From Artemia franciscana (Eukaryota > Arthropoda > Branchiopoda > Anostraca > Artemiidae), in assembly GCF_032884065.1 (NCBI RefSeq), contig NC_088879.1:22926038-22990037 (forward strand): 64,000 nt of DNA, given 5' to 3'. Of the stretch, positions 1 to 11,007 are shown in pieces. The notes under the pieces are model-generated. The model was given only the letters and a program-made list of their open reading frames with translations. It did not search any database and was not told the origin of the DNA. The position numbers and the translations under genes are program-made. The stretch's first letter is position 1. Every line of letters begins with the position of its first letter.

Positions 1-701
1 CGAAACCCTGTTTTATCCCAGACATATTCTTTCCTCCATCAATTGTCACACACTGCACTTGTTTCCCTTCCAGGTTATATTCTGTTATAGTTTTACTTAC
101 TTCATTGAAAATGTCTTTTCCAGTTGTTGTGCTGTGCCTGCTGTGAACTGATGCTAATTCTTGGGTCACATTAAATTCACTATCAACACCACAAATGAAT
201 ACTAAGAGCTGAGAGATATCACACTCATCAGTTGATTCATCCAAAGCAAGAGCTTTTTGTTTTTTCCTTTATTTGCCTTATCATTTTCAAGAGGTTTACT
301 TTTTATGGACATACCTCTCCTGCTGCTTCCACTATACACTCTTTTATTATACTACCATCAGTGAAAGATTTTCCTTTTTAGCCAACACATAGGCAGCTTT
401 GTAACTGGCTCTAGTTGAAGTTTCATTTTCAGATTTTTTCTTACTGAAAACAGCTTGTTGAGAATTCAGACTGTGCTGAAATGATTGAAAATGTTTAGTG
501 GATTCTGCTCCTGTGGTGTGAGAATAACTTGAGCCATGTTTATGTTCATAGTGCTGACAAATATTCCTTCAGAACAGCAACACTGTCTCTACATATGAGG
601 CATAAAGCTTTATCATTTGCTTTCACAAAAAAGTACTTTATTCATTTGTAATTGAACTGACAACACTCACTGTCTACTTTTCTTCTCTTTGTATTTTCCA
701 T
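1..701 (-). pseudogene. hAT transposase (GTF2IRD2/ZBED-like), N-terminal part, broken
   Basis: A start codon at 701-699 opens with MENTKRRKVDSECCQFNYK, the usual N-terminal zinc-finger lead-in of this transposase group. An in-frame stop and frame changes follow. Bases ~255-1 read cleanly as the start of the RNase H-like catalytic core, including LALDESTDECDISQLLVF (first catalytic Asp), then SVHSRHSTTTGKDIF and TIDGGKNMSGIKQGF. This matches the hAT group that gave rise to vertebrate GTF2IRD2. Internal stops show it is dead. The rest of the core and the dimerisation domain lie beyond base 1. Confidence 0.8.
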
Positions 702-1292
702 ATCTGAAAACATAAGGGTAAAATAAATAGAATAATTTCTACAGGAAAAACAGCTTGTATGTGGTGTTAAAAAGCACACGAAATCCTCCATAGCAAATAG
801 TTCATCGTGAAGGCCGCCAGTCTGCTTACATGTGAATGCCCAACCGCGCTGCTGAGCTCCATTCTGCTCAGCTCTGCTTGTACTGCAAAAGCACCCTTAC
901 CGCACACCATGCAGCCATTGGCAACACTGCTTGCAACACATCATCAGCAATCAAACCCTATCAACCTCTCACATAACTGCACCAAATACAAAAAAGCCCC
1001 ACTCGCCCTCCATCCCTACAATATACAGTTATACACAACTGATTGGTTGTAATGCACAACACGTACCTACCAGTACTAGTATCTGTGATTCACACAATTA
1101 AGACAGGGAAACTGTCTTGGGCTGAGCTGCCTGAGTGCCACCAGTCAACAGCCCAGCTTTGAATAATTCTGTAATAGCAGTCGTGCAATAATTTTTCTTT
1201 TAAGGCCACCACACGGGGATTTGTTTGGTTGGCCAGATGAAATTATGTGGCAGGCCAGATGTGGCCTGCGGGCCATAGTTTGGAGACCCCTG
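1..1292 (-). mobile_element. hAT DNA transposon, 5' end with terminal inverted repeat
   Basis: The minus strand ends at 1292 with CAGGGGTCTCCAAACTATGG, a typical hAT terminal inverted repeat, and runs into a transposase remnant (1-701) that leaves the window at base 1. The 8 bases after the terminus (1293-1300, CATTAGAT) would be one copy of the expected 8-bp target duplication; the other copy lies outside the window. Between terminus and transposase (702-1250) I see only non-coding subterminal sequence. Confidence 0.75.
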
Positions 1293-1300
1293 CATTAGAT

Positions 1301-1693
1301 TGTTAAGGCTCTGAATGCATCCTGAAATTTGTTTCATCTTGCTCAACTACTTTAAAAGACAGCAAGAAGCTTCTGAACTAGAATTTTACCTTTTATTGAG
1401 TTTGTTGACATTTTTAAAACTTTTAACAATTATGTAATAAAGAAAGTATAATCTCTCAGGTTTGAAGTGAAAGAATGTTAATGTTTAAAGTTTATTTTGC
1501 TTGTGGAAATTGATTAAGCTATAAAGCTTGGATTTGCTAAGCTGAAGTGCCCCTTAGGGAAGATGAACAAATTTTGAGATCCCCAAAATGGCCAGGGACA
1601 TTTTTACTAATAAATTGTTACTATAATTGCAACTCAGTGATCATAAATTTGGCTCAACCTCACTAGCTGGATCCTAAGCAGTATTTACATCCA
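1301..1693. other. unassigned AT-rich spacer
   Basis: No coding sequence or recognisable repeat seen. It separates the hAT terminus from a small MITE. Confidence 0.5.
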
Positions 1694-1701
1694 CCAATAG
1701 G

Positions 1702-1873
1702 CAGGGCTGTTCAAGGGAGGTGGGGCTATCAGGGCATGCTGCCCTAGGCACAGTTGCTGGGGAATGCCATGACTGGGGATTCAATTTTTTTTTATTTACA
1801 TTTGAGAGGGAAGGAAGTTTGGGGGCTGTGATTAATTTTTCCCTGGGCACCATCAATCCTAGGAACAACCCTG
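1702..1873. mobile_element. hAT-type MITE (172 bp)
   Basis: Terminal inverted repeats CAGGGCTGTTC (1702-1712) and GAACAACCCTG (1863-1873) match at 10 of 11 positions. They are flanked by a near-perfect 8-bp target duplication, CCAATAGG (1694-1701) and CCAATATG (1874-1881). Length, CAGGG termini and 8-bp duplication fit a non-autonomous hAT element. The short open frames inside it are not genes. Confidence 0.65.
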
Positions 1874-1881
1874 CCAATATG

Positions 1882-2276
1882 ATGGTGAAACCAACCTCAG
1901 GGTCAATGCTCTTATGGCCATGCCCATGCTCCATGGTGTTAAAAATTTGTGAATGCTATTGTCATTAAGCAAAACTTGGTGATCCAACAACAAACAGCAC
2001 AGTATCCTTAATGTTATACTATGCCAACACCCAATAATTTTACACCATTAAGTGTAGAGCAATTTCAAGAATTATCATTATTCATTAATACCACACTATA
2101 AGCTGGAAGCAAATCACCAATAATGTTTTAGCAAACTGCTACTGTAACCACTTTGGTGTGTCAGTGCACTGCCATCATGGTTGGTGGACTGATTTTCTAT
2201 GGACATTGCATTATCTTTCACTTGTTAGCATGTTCTTTGCTACACTTCTTAATTTTTAGAGACACTGAACACTCAC
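1882..2276. other. unassigned spacer
   Basis: No gene or repeat recognised between the MITE and the first R1 copy. Confidence 0.4.
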
Positions 2277-3470
2277 TAATCAAACAGATCATGGTAACAA
2301 ACTGTAAGAAAGGATTGATGCAGCTCAATAGTAAATAGAACTCTGAAAAAAAAAGATTTTTTATGCAATCAGATACATAAAAAAAATGGATTTTTATGCT
2401 GATTTCAAATATAAAAGTTTCATCAAATTTAGTCTTACCCATCAAAAGTTGCAAGCCTGAGAAAATTTGACCTTATTTTCGAAAAAAGGAAAAACCGCCC
2501 GTAAAAGCTATAGAGTCTTAATGTAAATCACACCATCAGATTTAGAATATCAGAGAACCTTCCTGTAGAAGTTTCAAGCTCCTATTTCTAAAAATGTGGA
2601 ATTTTATATTTTTGCCAGAAGAAGGATCATGGTTGCATGTTTATTTATTTTTTTTTTCCATGGGTGATTGTATAAACCTAATGGCCCTAGAACATTGCAA
2701 GAGGGCTCATTCAAACGGAAATGGAAAGTTTCAGTGAACAAAAAAGTGCTGAGCCCTTAGGCCCCCTCCCACCCTCATTTTTTCCCAATGTCACCCAGTC
2801 AAAATTTTGAGATAACCATTTTGTTCAGCAAAAAGTCAATAAATTTAACAACTATGTCTTTGAGGATGACTTAATCCCCCACAGTCCCTGGGGGAAGGGC
2901 TGCAAGTTATGAACTTTGCCCATTGTTTACATATAGTATTGGTTATTGGGAAATATGCAGACATTTTCAGGGGATTTTTTTCTGATGGGAGGGGGGGGGG
3001 TTGGGTTACGTAGGAGGATCTTTTCATGGAAGAATTTTTCATGGGCAAAGGGACATTTCTGTGAAGGGTGTGCTGGATTTCCCAGTATTATTAAGAAAGT
3101 ATCAGTAATTAAATAAAAAAAAACAGATTTTTTCAACTGAATGTAAGAAGCAACATTAAAGCTTAAAACGAACAGAAATTATCGCATATATGAGGGGTTC
3201 GAGCCCTAGTTAATACCTTGTTCTTTATGTTAAAGTTTGTTTTAGTACTTTCAGAAGAGCTATTTATTCTAATTAAACAGCCTTTGTGATTCAGGGGTCA
3301 TTCTTAAAGAATTAGAAAAAAATTCGAACTTTAGCATAAAGAGCGAGGTATTGACTAGGGGACGAATTCTTTCATATGCGTAATAATTTCTGTTTGTTTT
3401 AAGTTTTAATGTAGCTACTTTCCATCCATTTGTATGATTCAAGTAATAACCAATAAACCTATATAGAATT
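2277..3470 (+). repeat. dispersed repeat R1, copy a
   Basis: Copy of a long non-coding dispersed repeat seen five times here, on both strands. Shared landmarks are a start near ATCAAACAG..TCATGGTAAC, 'CATCAAAAGTTGCAAGCCTGAG', 'TCACACCATCAGATT' and 'GGCCCCCTCCCACCCTC', ending in a foldback block (~3120-3440). The foldback arms carry AAGCTTAAAACGAACAGAAA and its reverse complement. No open frame persists across copies, so it looks non-autonomous; its class is unknown to me. Confidence 0.7.
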
Positions 3471-4280
3471 CCCAATGCATAGCTTGTCTTCCAAAAGCAC
3501 TTGTCTATACCTCAGTACAATATGCTTTTCGCCTTCTGTATTCTCAGACAGGCTGTTGTCAGATGAAGAACAAGGTAGAAAAATAGCTATGTTTATCATA
3601 ATTAGTTTGCATCCAAAATAAGAAACAAATTGTAAGTTGGGTCTTTGAATTGAATGCAGCCATTACATAAAAATTCCAAATGTTGAAACTTAGACAAATT
3701 TTTCAGCCAGAACTACTGAAATTAAAGTTGAAATATGTTCATAATGGATTCTGATTAAAAATAATACTAAAGGCAATATAACCATAATATACAGAAAAAG
3801 AATACTTTTTTTTTCATCCTACATTCTTCTGGACAGCACCTGCTCAGCCCAAAAGAATGAATAATATATAGAAAAGAATAAAATGCTTTATCAGGGATCC
3901 CTTTTCTGTACCTTCATTCTGGTTTCTTTTGCAAGTTGTTTGTAACCAGTTACCCACTTACCAAAAACAGCTTCAATGTTTACATCTTTACCACTTAAAC
4001 ATTGACTGTTTACTGGCAATTAGTGAATAGCTTGCCAGTGAAAGGAAAGTTTGTGCTTAACCTGTGACCAGTTTGGTAAAGATGCAGATTAGCTACCCTT
4101 GACGTTTAAAGTGTAGAGCCCTGCCAATGGAGCCAGGATACACAGTGAGAATGGTCAAGATTATAGTGCTTGAGACTGACATAAGATACTCTATCACACT
4201 GTCAGTGAGGCAGATTTGTCTACTTAACAGTGTCAAATCCCTCCATTTCCACTTGTGACAAAGATGCCATTGTAGTAAGA
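3471..4280. other. unassigned AT-rich spacer
   Basis: No supported gene. Short open frames here have no recognisable motif. Confidence 0.4.
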
Positions 4281-4379
4281 CTTTCTTTTGTACAAAGAGG
4301 AAACAGCCCTTGAAAAGGCTGTAATCTCTGGTGATGTCAGTGGTTCTGCTGCCCCAATCATTTGTCTGAATATGGCTAG

Positions 4380-4800
4380 GGGGTTTTCTCAAAAGACCAG
4401 CAACTTCAAATCTTCTCATGATCACACATCAAAGAAAAGGATGCTGCTTGATCAGGTGATATATCTGGCCAGTGAAGATGCTGAAAATGATGATTTTGAT
4501 GATGTTATCTGGTGTCAAGTGGACATTTATCTGATCTTGGCAGTCCATGCGGAGAGACAAAAAAAATCCTGTCTGTGTTAATGCAATTAATCTAACCATT
4601 GCCTTCTAGGAAAGATATTTCACTCAGCTGCCATGGATTGTAGCTTTGACAAGAAAAGTTCTGTTGTTACCAACAACATGGGAAGCATCAGAAAGGGTCT
4701 TCAGTGATGCAGGACTAACAGTTACTGCTAAGCATTGAATGTTGGCTCCACACCATGTAAATAAGCTTGTTTTTATATATGACAACTACAAACTTGTTAA
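4380..4800 (+). pseudogene. hAT transposase C-terminal (dimerisation) remnant
   Basis: Around 4612-4800 the plus strand reads FTQLPWIVALTRKVLLLPTT, then WEASERVFSDAGLTVTAKH, a stop, and MLAPHHVNKLVFIYDNYKL. This is the conserved C-terminal dimerisation block of ZBED-like hAT transposases, where 'SERVFS.AG' is diagnostic. The preceding open stretch (to ~4581) with an acidic DAENDDFDD segment looks like the linker before that block. A stop, the frame change near 4581 and the missing catalytic core make this a fragment. It is not the same copy as the one at 1-1292. Confidence 0.7.
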
Positions 4801-5440
4801 AACTTTTAATTGAAGTGCTGGATTTTTTTTTAGTTTAGTGTCTTGAATTTTTAAGCAAAAATAGCAGCAAATAATGAAATAACTAATATAAAAACCCTCG
4901 AAAGCTAAAAAAGAGAGGTAGTAGGTCTGATTATAAAATTTGACAGCTATATTTGTTATAATGCCATTGAAGGGAAAACAGTAGTAAAGTGGACATAACC
5001 TTATTTTTTTCTGAGTATTGGAATAAAGGGAAGAGACTTCAGGGAATCGCCACATAGGTATAAGGCAGTCAAAGAAGTAGAATGCAGGTTACAAGACCAG
5101 GAAACCTAGAGATGGTACAAGATATCATCATATTCCCCTGAGACTTCATAAATTAGCCATTGAGATATGATTCAATAATTCATTTTTATTCCCTATTTGG
5201 ATCGATTGAATTCTCAGACAGATTAAGGTCTCCCTGTCAATCATTTGCATTATAAGAATGGTTGGGAGGAGTTAAGTTTGATGTCTTGTCCTTATTTGTC
5301 TGAGGGTTGGTCATGGTAGTAAAGCTGAAAAGGACTAATGAATCCCAAGAACTGTAGCTTAGATGGGAGAAGGAATTCTAATAAGAACTTATGTCAATTT
5401 AGTTTCCTAAATTAAAAAAAAAATGCTAAAAATAGAACAA
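4801..5440. other. unassigned spacer
   Basis: Nothing recognised; AT-rich with scattered stops in all frames. Confidence 0.4.
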
Positions 5441-6290
5441 ATGCTGATCAATTAACGCCGAGTATTAAGTTGAAACTTTCAATATCTGCAATGTCTCAGG
5501 AACACCTAAGGGTAGTAAGTTGAATTTCAGGGAATGTTGAGGGGGATGTTCAACTGAATCAAAAGATATTACATGCATCCAGGTCAAAAAGGTTATGTTC
5601 AGTGTCCTAGGAAACTACTAACAACTCACCATAGCACCAAGTCGCCTAAGTACGCAGCTGCGCACGTTCCTCCTCCATCCGAATCTAATCAAAGCCTTCC
5701 TCTTTACACCCTCACTGGAAGTTCCCGTTTCCCTTAAATATTTGTTTTCAACACCCCCCCCCCCACCCAACTACAGATGACCTGCTTTCTGTTTAGCCCT
5801 AGAGGGTTTCCCAAAAAGGACAATCTTCTAGGCAACACCTAGGGTATTTAAGTGAAATTTCAGAGAATATTGAGTGGTGTGTTGAACTAAATAAAAAGAC
5901 TCTATATACATCTAGGTTGTCAATATGTCATGTTTACAATATATTAGGAACATCTAAGGGACTTGAATTGAAATTTGCATGGAATGCTGAGGGGGATAAG
6001 GAACTAAATCGAGATATACTAGGCTTATCAAGATTATCAAAATAGTGTGTCTGCAATAAATCAAGGGAGGCTAAGGGCATTCAGATGAAACATCTCAGAA
6101 ATTGCTATGTGTATTAAGTTTAAACTTTTGGGTAATATTGATGAGGATGTCAAAACAAATCATAAGACACTATGTGCATTCAGGTTCTCAAAATGGATTG
6201 TCTGTTATATCTCAGGAATGGTAAGAGTATTAAGTTGAAATTTTCAGAGGGGGATGATGAAACCAATCAAAAGACATTAAAAGGTTTTTT
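5440..6290 (+). repeat. degenerate tandem repeat T1 (unit ~115-120 bp)
   Basis: The phrase 'GTATTAAGTTGAAACTTTC' recurs with variation near 5461, 5513, 5845, 5962, 6110 and 6228. Each is followed by a 'GTTGAGGGGGATGTTGAACT..ATC' block and a '..TGCATCCAGGTC' block. Inverted copies occur at 27.99-28.31 kb and a short direct copy near 49.33 kb, so this is a dispersed tandem family. Confidence 0.6.
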
Positions 6291-6384
6291 TATAATGTTT
6301 CTTAGTCAGGTAGGCCCCCACATTCAGAAAACTAATTGGGAATTAGTTTTGACTGCATTGGTTTTTATGGCACTTGGTATTAAC

Positions 6385-8125
6385 CAAGTGACATATAGCA
6401 ATCGCAAATTCTGTCAGTCTGTCGGTCCCGGTTTTGCTACTTTAGGCACTTCCAGGTAAGCTAGGACGATGAAATTTGGCAGGCATATCAGTGACCAGAT
6501 CAGATTTAATTGGAAATAGTCATTTTCCCGATTTGACCATCTGGGGGGGGGGCGTTAATTTGGAAAAAATAGACAAATTGAAGTAATTTTAGCTTACGAA
6601 CGGTTGATCAGATCTTAATGAAATTTGATGTTTGGAAGGATACCGTATCTCAGAGCTGTTATTTTAAATCCCGAACAGATCTGGTGACATTGGGGGGAGT
6701 TGGGAGGGGGAAACCTAAAATCTTGGAAAACACTTAGAGTGGGGGATCGGGATGCAACTTGGTGGGAAAAATAAGCACAAGTCCTAGATGCATGATTGAC
6801 AGAACCGGAACTGATCCGATCTCTTTGGGGTAGTTGGGGGAGGGAGCGGTTAATTCTGAAAAATTAGAAAAAATGAGGTATTTTTAACTTACGAATGGGT
6901 GATCGGAACTAATGAAATTTGATATTTAGAAGGATATCGTGTCTCAAAGCTCTTATTTTAAGTCTCGACCGGATCTGGTGACATTGGGGGGACTTTGGGG
7001 CGGGGGAACCTAAAATCATTGAAAATGCTTAGATTGGAGGGATCAGGATGAAATTTGTTGGGAAAAATAAGCAGAAGTCTTAGATACGTGATTGACATAA
7101 TTGGAACGGATCCGCTCTATTGGGAGGGGGGGGGGGGTTAATTCTGAAAAATTAGAAAAAATGACGTATTTTCAACTTACGAAGGAGTGATCGGATCTTC
7201 ATGAAACTTCATATTTAGAAGGACCTCGTAACTCAGATCTCTTATTTTAAATCTTAACCGGATCCAGCGTAATTGGGGGAGGGCAGTTGAGGGGAACCAG
7301 AAATCTTAGAAAATACTTAAAGCGGTGAGATCAGGATGAAACTGGATGGGAAGAATAAGAACCTGTCTAAGACACGTGACTGACATAATCGGACTGGATC
7401 TGCTCTCTTTGGTGGAGTTGGGGGGGGGTAATTTTGAAAATTGAGGAATTTGTAACTTACGAAAGGGTGACCATATCTTAATGAAATTTGATATTTAGAA
7501 GGACCCTGTGCTTTAAAGCTCTAATTCTGAACTCTGACCAGATCCTGTGACATTGGGGGGAGTTGGAGGGGGAAACCAGAATTCTTGGAAAACGTGAAAA
7601 TTGGGGTATTTTTATTTTACGAATAGGTGAGTGGATCTTAATGAAATTTGATATTTAGAAGGAATTCATGTCTCAGAGCTCTTATTTCGAATCCCGACCA
7701 GATGTTTTGACATTGGGGGGAGTTGGAGGGGGAAATCTTGGAAAACACTTGGAGTGGAGGAATCGGGATGAAGCTTGGTGGATAGAATAAGCAAATGTCC
7801 TTGATACATGATTGACGGAACCGTACTGGATTCGCTCTCTTTGGGGGAGTTGAGGGGAGGGGTTCAGTGATTTGGCGAGTTTGGTGCTTCTGGACGTGCT
7901 AGGACTGTGAAAATTGGTAGGCGTGTCAGGGAGCTGCACAGATTGACTTGATAAAGTCGTTTTCCCAGATTCGACCATTTGGCGGGCTAAAGGGAGAGGA
8001 AAAATTAGAAAAAATTAGGTATTTATGACATACGAGTGGGTGATCGGATCTTAATGAATTTCGATATTTAGAAGGACATCGTGACCCAGAGCTCTTATTT
8101 TAAATCCTGACCGGCATTAAGCCTC
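6385..8125 (+). repeat. tandem repeat array T2 (unit ~280-295 bp)
   Basis: The anchor 'GATCTTAATGAAATTTGAT' recurs at about 6616, 6910, 7199, 7479, 7639 and 8052. Each is followed by 'ATTTAGAAGGA', 'TCTCAGAGCTCTTATTTTAAA' and a run of G within 'GACATTGGGGGGAGTTGG'. Regular spacing is 294, 289 and 280 bp; the 160-bp step is an internal deletion and the 413-bp step includes a second copy of the leader sequence at 6430-6550. G-tracts of 8-11 occur once per unit. Open frames inside the array come from the repeat and are not genes. Confidence 0.75.
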
Positions 8126-8985
8126 TTATTTTCCTTTTAAATCAATCTATTGATTCATTGAATTTTGTTAGAGCTCATACCATATGATCTCTTGGCTCTT
8201 AGCTCTTCTTGCCTCGTCACAAGTGCCATATGAGCTCTTAGCTCTTGTTGATGCCTGAAACTATTTTTTTTTGTATCTGATTGGCTTATAGCTTACAGGG
8301 CATATGGGCAGGGCCAGACAAGCCTCAAAATCAAAACATTTTGAAGATCATCTGTACTGAAATGATATCTGCAATATCTTGGGAGGGGCTTGGGGGATAG
8401 AGTTAATGCTTTCAGGCAGTGTTAGACTAGTGAGGGATCATGGGAAAGGGGGTTTCTAATTGTATATTAAGGGAGGGAAAGGGTGAGGGGTCACATACCA
8501 TACGTCCCTTGTCAACCTAAATATTTTTGTTGTACAAAGCTACTATGGAACTTAAAATTTATTCACAGTTAAGTATCAAGGTAGAAAAAAAGACATTCAT
8601 GAGTTTCCATATTATCAAAATAGCATATATGCGGTATCTTGAGAAATACTTGGAGGGGGGGGGCCAAGTTTAAAGTTTTTTTTATTTTTAGGGAAGGAGA
8701 GAGGTTTTGGATCTCAATTCTAACTTGGGGACGGTGTCTAACTAAAAGCTGGGGCATTTTAAGCCCTTGCGGGACTACAATCGTTCCATTTTGAACTAGT
8801 GATGTAAAGTGAAATACACTATGTATATACCCGGTACGCAGGCTAAGAAAAAAAAAGGTATCTGCAATATCTTTGGAATGGTTTGGTATATCGAGTTGAA
8901 TCTTTTTGGGGGTATAGGGGTTCACGTGGGCCTCTCTCAAGTGCAAATGTAAGGACACCATGTGTATCTAGGAGGAGGCAAAAGT
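8126..8985. other. unassigned, partly T1/T2-like sequence
   Basis: Contains 'GATATCTGCAATATCTTGGGAGG' phrases (near 8362, 8625 and 8860) that echo families T1 and T2, but no clear unit. A 130-codon minus-strand open frame here lies in this low-complexity repeat and I do not call it a gene. Confidence 0.4.
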
Positions 8986-8989
8986 TTTA

Positions 8990-9610
8990 CTTTCTTTTGT
9001 GGGGAAGAGGCAGCTGAAAATTTCATGTCTCCAATCCACATGTTTTTAGCTCCTATAGGACTTGAAATCTATTCGTGTCTAAGTAGTGAGGTAACGAATA
9101 GTTACAAAAAAATGTAACATAAAATACTTTTTTTTAATAAAATGGTTGAATAAAATGGGTGTATATTCAAGAGTTTTTACGGGATGGCTTTCAGAATGGG
9201 TTCAGCACTATAAAAGACAGAAAATTGCACATATTTTTAATTCATATGATTTTTTACTCCAACTCCCCATGCAAACGAAACTATATAGTAAAATAAATAA
9301 TTGTGCATTTTTGGGGGAGGGGGGCAGCTAAAAATGTCATGTATCCAATCCACATGTCTTTAGTTCCTATAGGACTTGAAATCTGCTCATGTCTTAAGTA
9401 GTGAGGTAACGAATAGTTACAAAAAAATGTAACATAAAATAATAAAAAATAAAAATAAAATGCGCGTATATCCAAGGGTTTTTACAAGATGGCATTCAGG
9501 ATGGGTTCAACCTTATAAAAGACTGAAGATTGTGCAATATTTGTAATTCCTATGATTTTTTGTTTCAACTCCCCATACAACCAAAATTATCTAGTAAAAT
9601 ATCAGTAAAA
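8990..9610 (+). repeat. tandem duplication T3 (2 units of ~314 bp)
   Basis: 'CATGTCTCCAATCCACATG' at 9024 recurs as 'CATGTATCCAATCCACATG' at 9338. Homology continues through 'GTGAGGTAACGAATAGTTAC' and a following block ending in 'CAACTCCCCATGCAA/ACAA'. The two units are contiguous and about 85-90% alike by eye. Confidence 0.7.
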
Positions 9611-10984
9611 GTTTGTTGCACAAAACTACTGCTAATAAATTTTTTTACTGAATATTTTTAGGCAACATTTTTTCCTAAGCTTAAATTAAATTTCAACATT
9701 TTAATTCATAAGGAGAAAAACTGAAAGAACTTCACAATTTTTTCTAATATTAACCAAAAACTAGTCTATGTCAATCAAATATCTGTGGTTTATTCAAATC
9801 AAAATATACTCTAAACGTGTCCTCTTTTATACATGTAACATTGCAAAATAAAAATTCCGTAGGTCCACAGGAATTAGTATAATTTTATATTAAATAATGG
9901 ATCAATTTTCATTAGTTATTTCCAGTAATTTTGATTGTTGTGATGATTTTCTTTTTTTTGTCAATGTCTGAAAATTAAAAACCAGTCGGTTCAATAAACT
10001 TGTTATTTTCAAGACGAAAAACAAATCGTTTTTGGGTAAACGGAAGTGACGCTTTTGCCTTAAGAAGCTTTAACGAGCAGAAGCCCTGCTAATATTAATG
10101 GTAATTTCTGTCTGTTTTAAGTTCAACCTCGTTATTCATCTGATATCTCTTAGACTCTTGATTCATTTGCTCATCTATAGCAGTATCTTGTCATAATTAT
10201 GTTTGAGGTGATAGTTCATTTTAATTTTAGTTTATACTCATTCTTGGCTTTATTATTTGTCAGTAATATTTGTTTGTTCTAAGTCAAAATCATTGCATAA
10301 CTTTGTTTCGGATCGTCATAGGTTTGAACATAGCCGTTTACTTCCCTTCGACATTTTTTCTGAAATCGACTCAAGCACAAAGGGTGTTAACACTTAAAAC
10401 CACCAAAAATTACAGTAATTATTATTTGGACTACCCCCTTGCGCTCTTTATGGGTAAGTTTGACTTGTGTTTTGCTAAAAGCTTATTAGTATGCATCAAA
10501 TATAGCCTGCCGATACGTATGATTTTTTTTCTAGCTACCTCTTTGTAAAGAAATTAGAACCGAAGATTTTGCCATCGTCATTCTTACTTTATACCTCTTA
10601 TTTTAAAACTGTTACACCTTGAATGGGGGCATTTATTCTAGAAGAATTGTAAGTGAGGAATAGACGCTTGTAAATGTATATTGTTTTCTTTCAAGTGTAT
10701 GTTGAACTTTAGTATAAAGGTTGGAACATTGAGGGGTATAGCAATCCCTGTCGTGTTATTTATCTTTGTTTATTTGTCATTCTTTACTTTCATGTTAGAA
10801 AACCAGTTTCGATTTGTTTAATATTTGTACAGGGATAAATGCTTTATTTTTTTCCCTTACGCTTCCTTTTAGTTTTTCCTTGGTGAGATTTCATAACATC
10901 TGAGTTAGTCGTTTGTGGCACCAAATGATTTTGGTGATTAACAATGAGAGAAAAGAATTTTTTCATTTTAGCCAACAAAGTCTC
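9611..10984 (+). other. DET1 upstream region
   Basis: No coding exon recognised. It probably contains the DET1 promoter and non-coding first exon, because the coding start at 11008 sits 3 bases after a good splice acceptor. I cannot place the transcription start. Short open frames near 10.27-10.55 kb have no motif. Confidence 0.4.
10041..10051 (+). promoter_or_regulatory. ETS-like promoter motif upstream of DET1 (tentative)
   Basis: CGGAAGTGACG at 10041-10051 matches the core ETS-family site found in many housekeeping promoters. It lies 0.96 kb before the DET1 start codon. This is one short motif with no supporting TATA or initiator, so it is only a candidate. Confidence 0.2.
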
Positions 10985-11004
10985 ATGTTTTACATTTTTT
11001 GTAG
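10985..11004 (+). other. splice acceptor before the DET1 start codon
   Basis: A pyrimidine-rich tract ends in TTTTTTGTAG at 11004, immediately followed by GCCATGG. This suggests the coding exon is preceded by an intron in the 5' untranslated region and that translation starts in a strong Kozak context. Confidence 0.55.
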
Positions 11005-11007
11005 GCC

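Noticed and set aside
7682..7978. 98-codon minus-strand open frame as a gene
   Set aside because: Entirely inside tandem array T2.
8569..8961. 130-codon minus-strand open frame as a gene
   Set aside because: Lies in low-complexity T1/T2-like sequence with G/C runs; no motif and no splice context.
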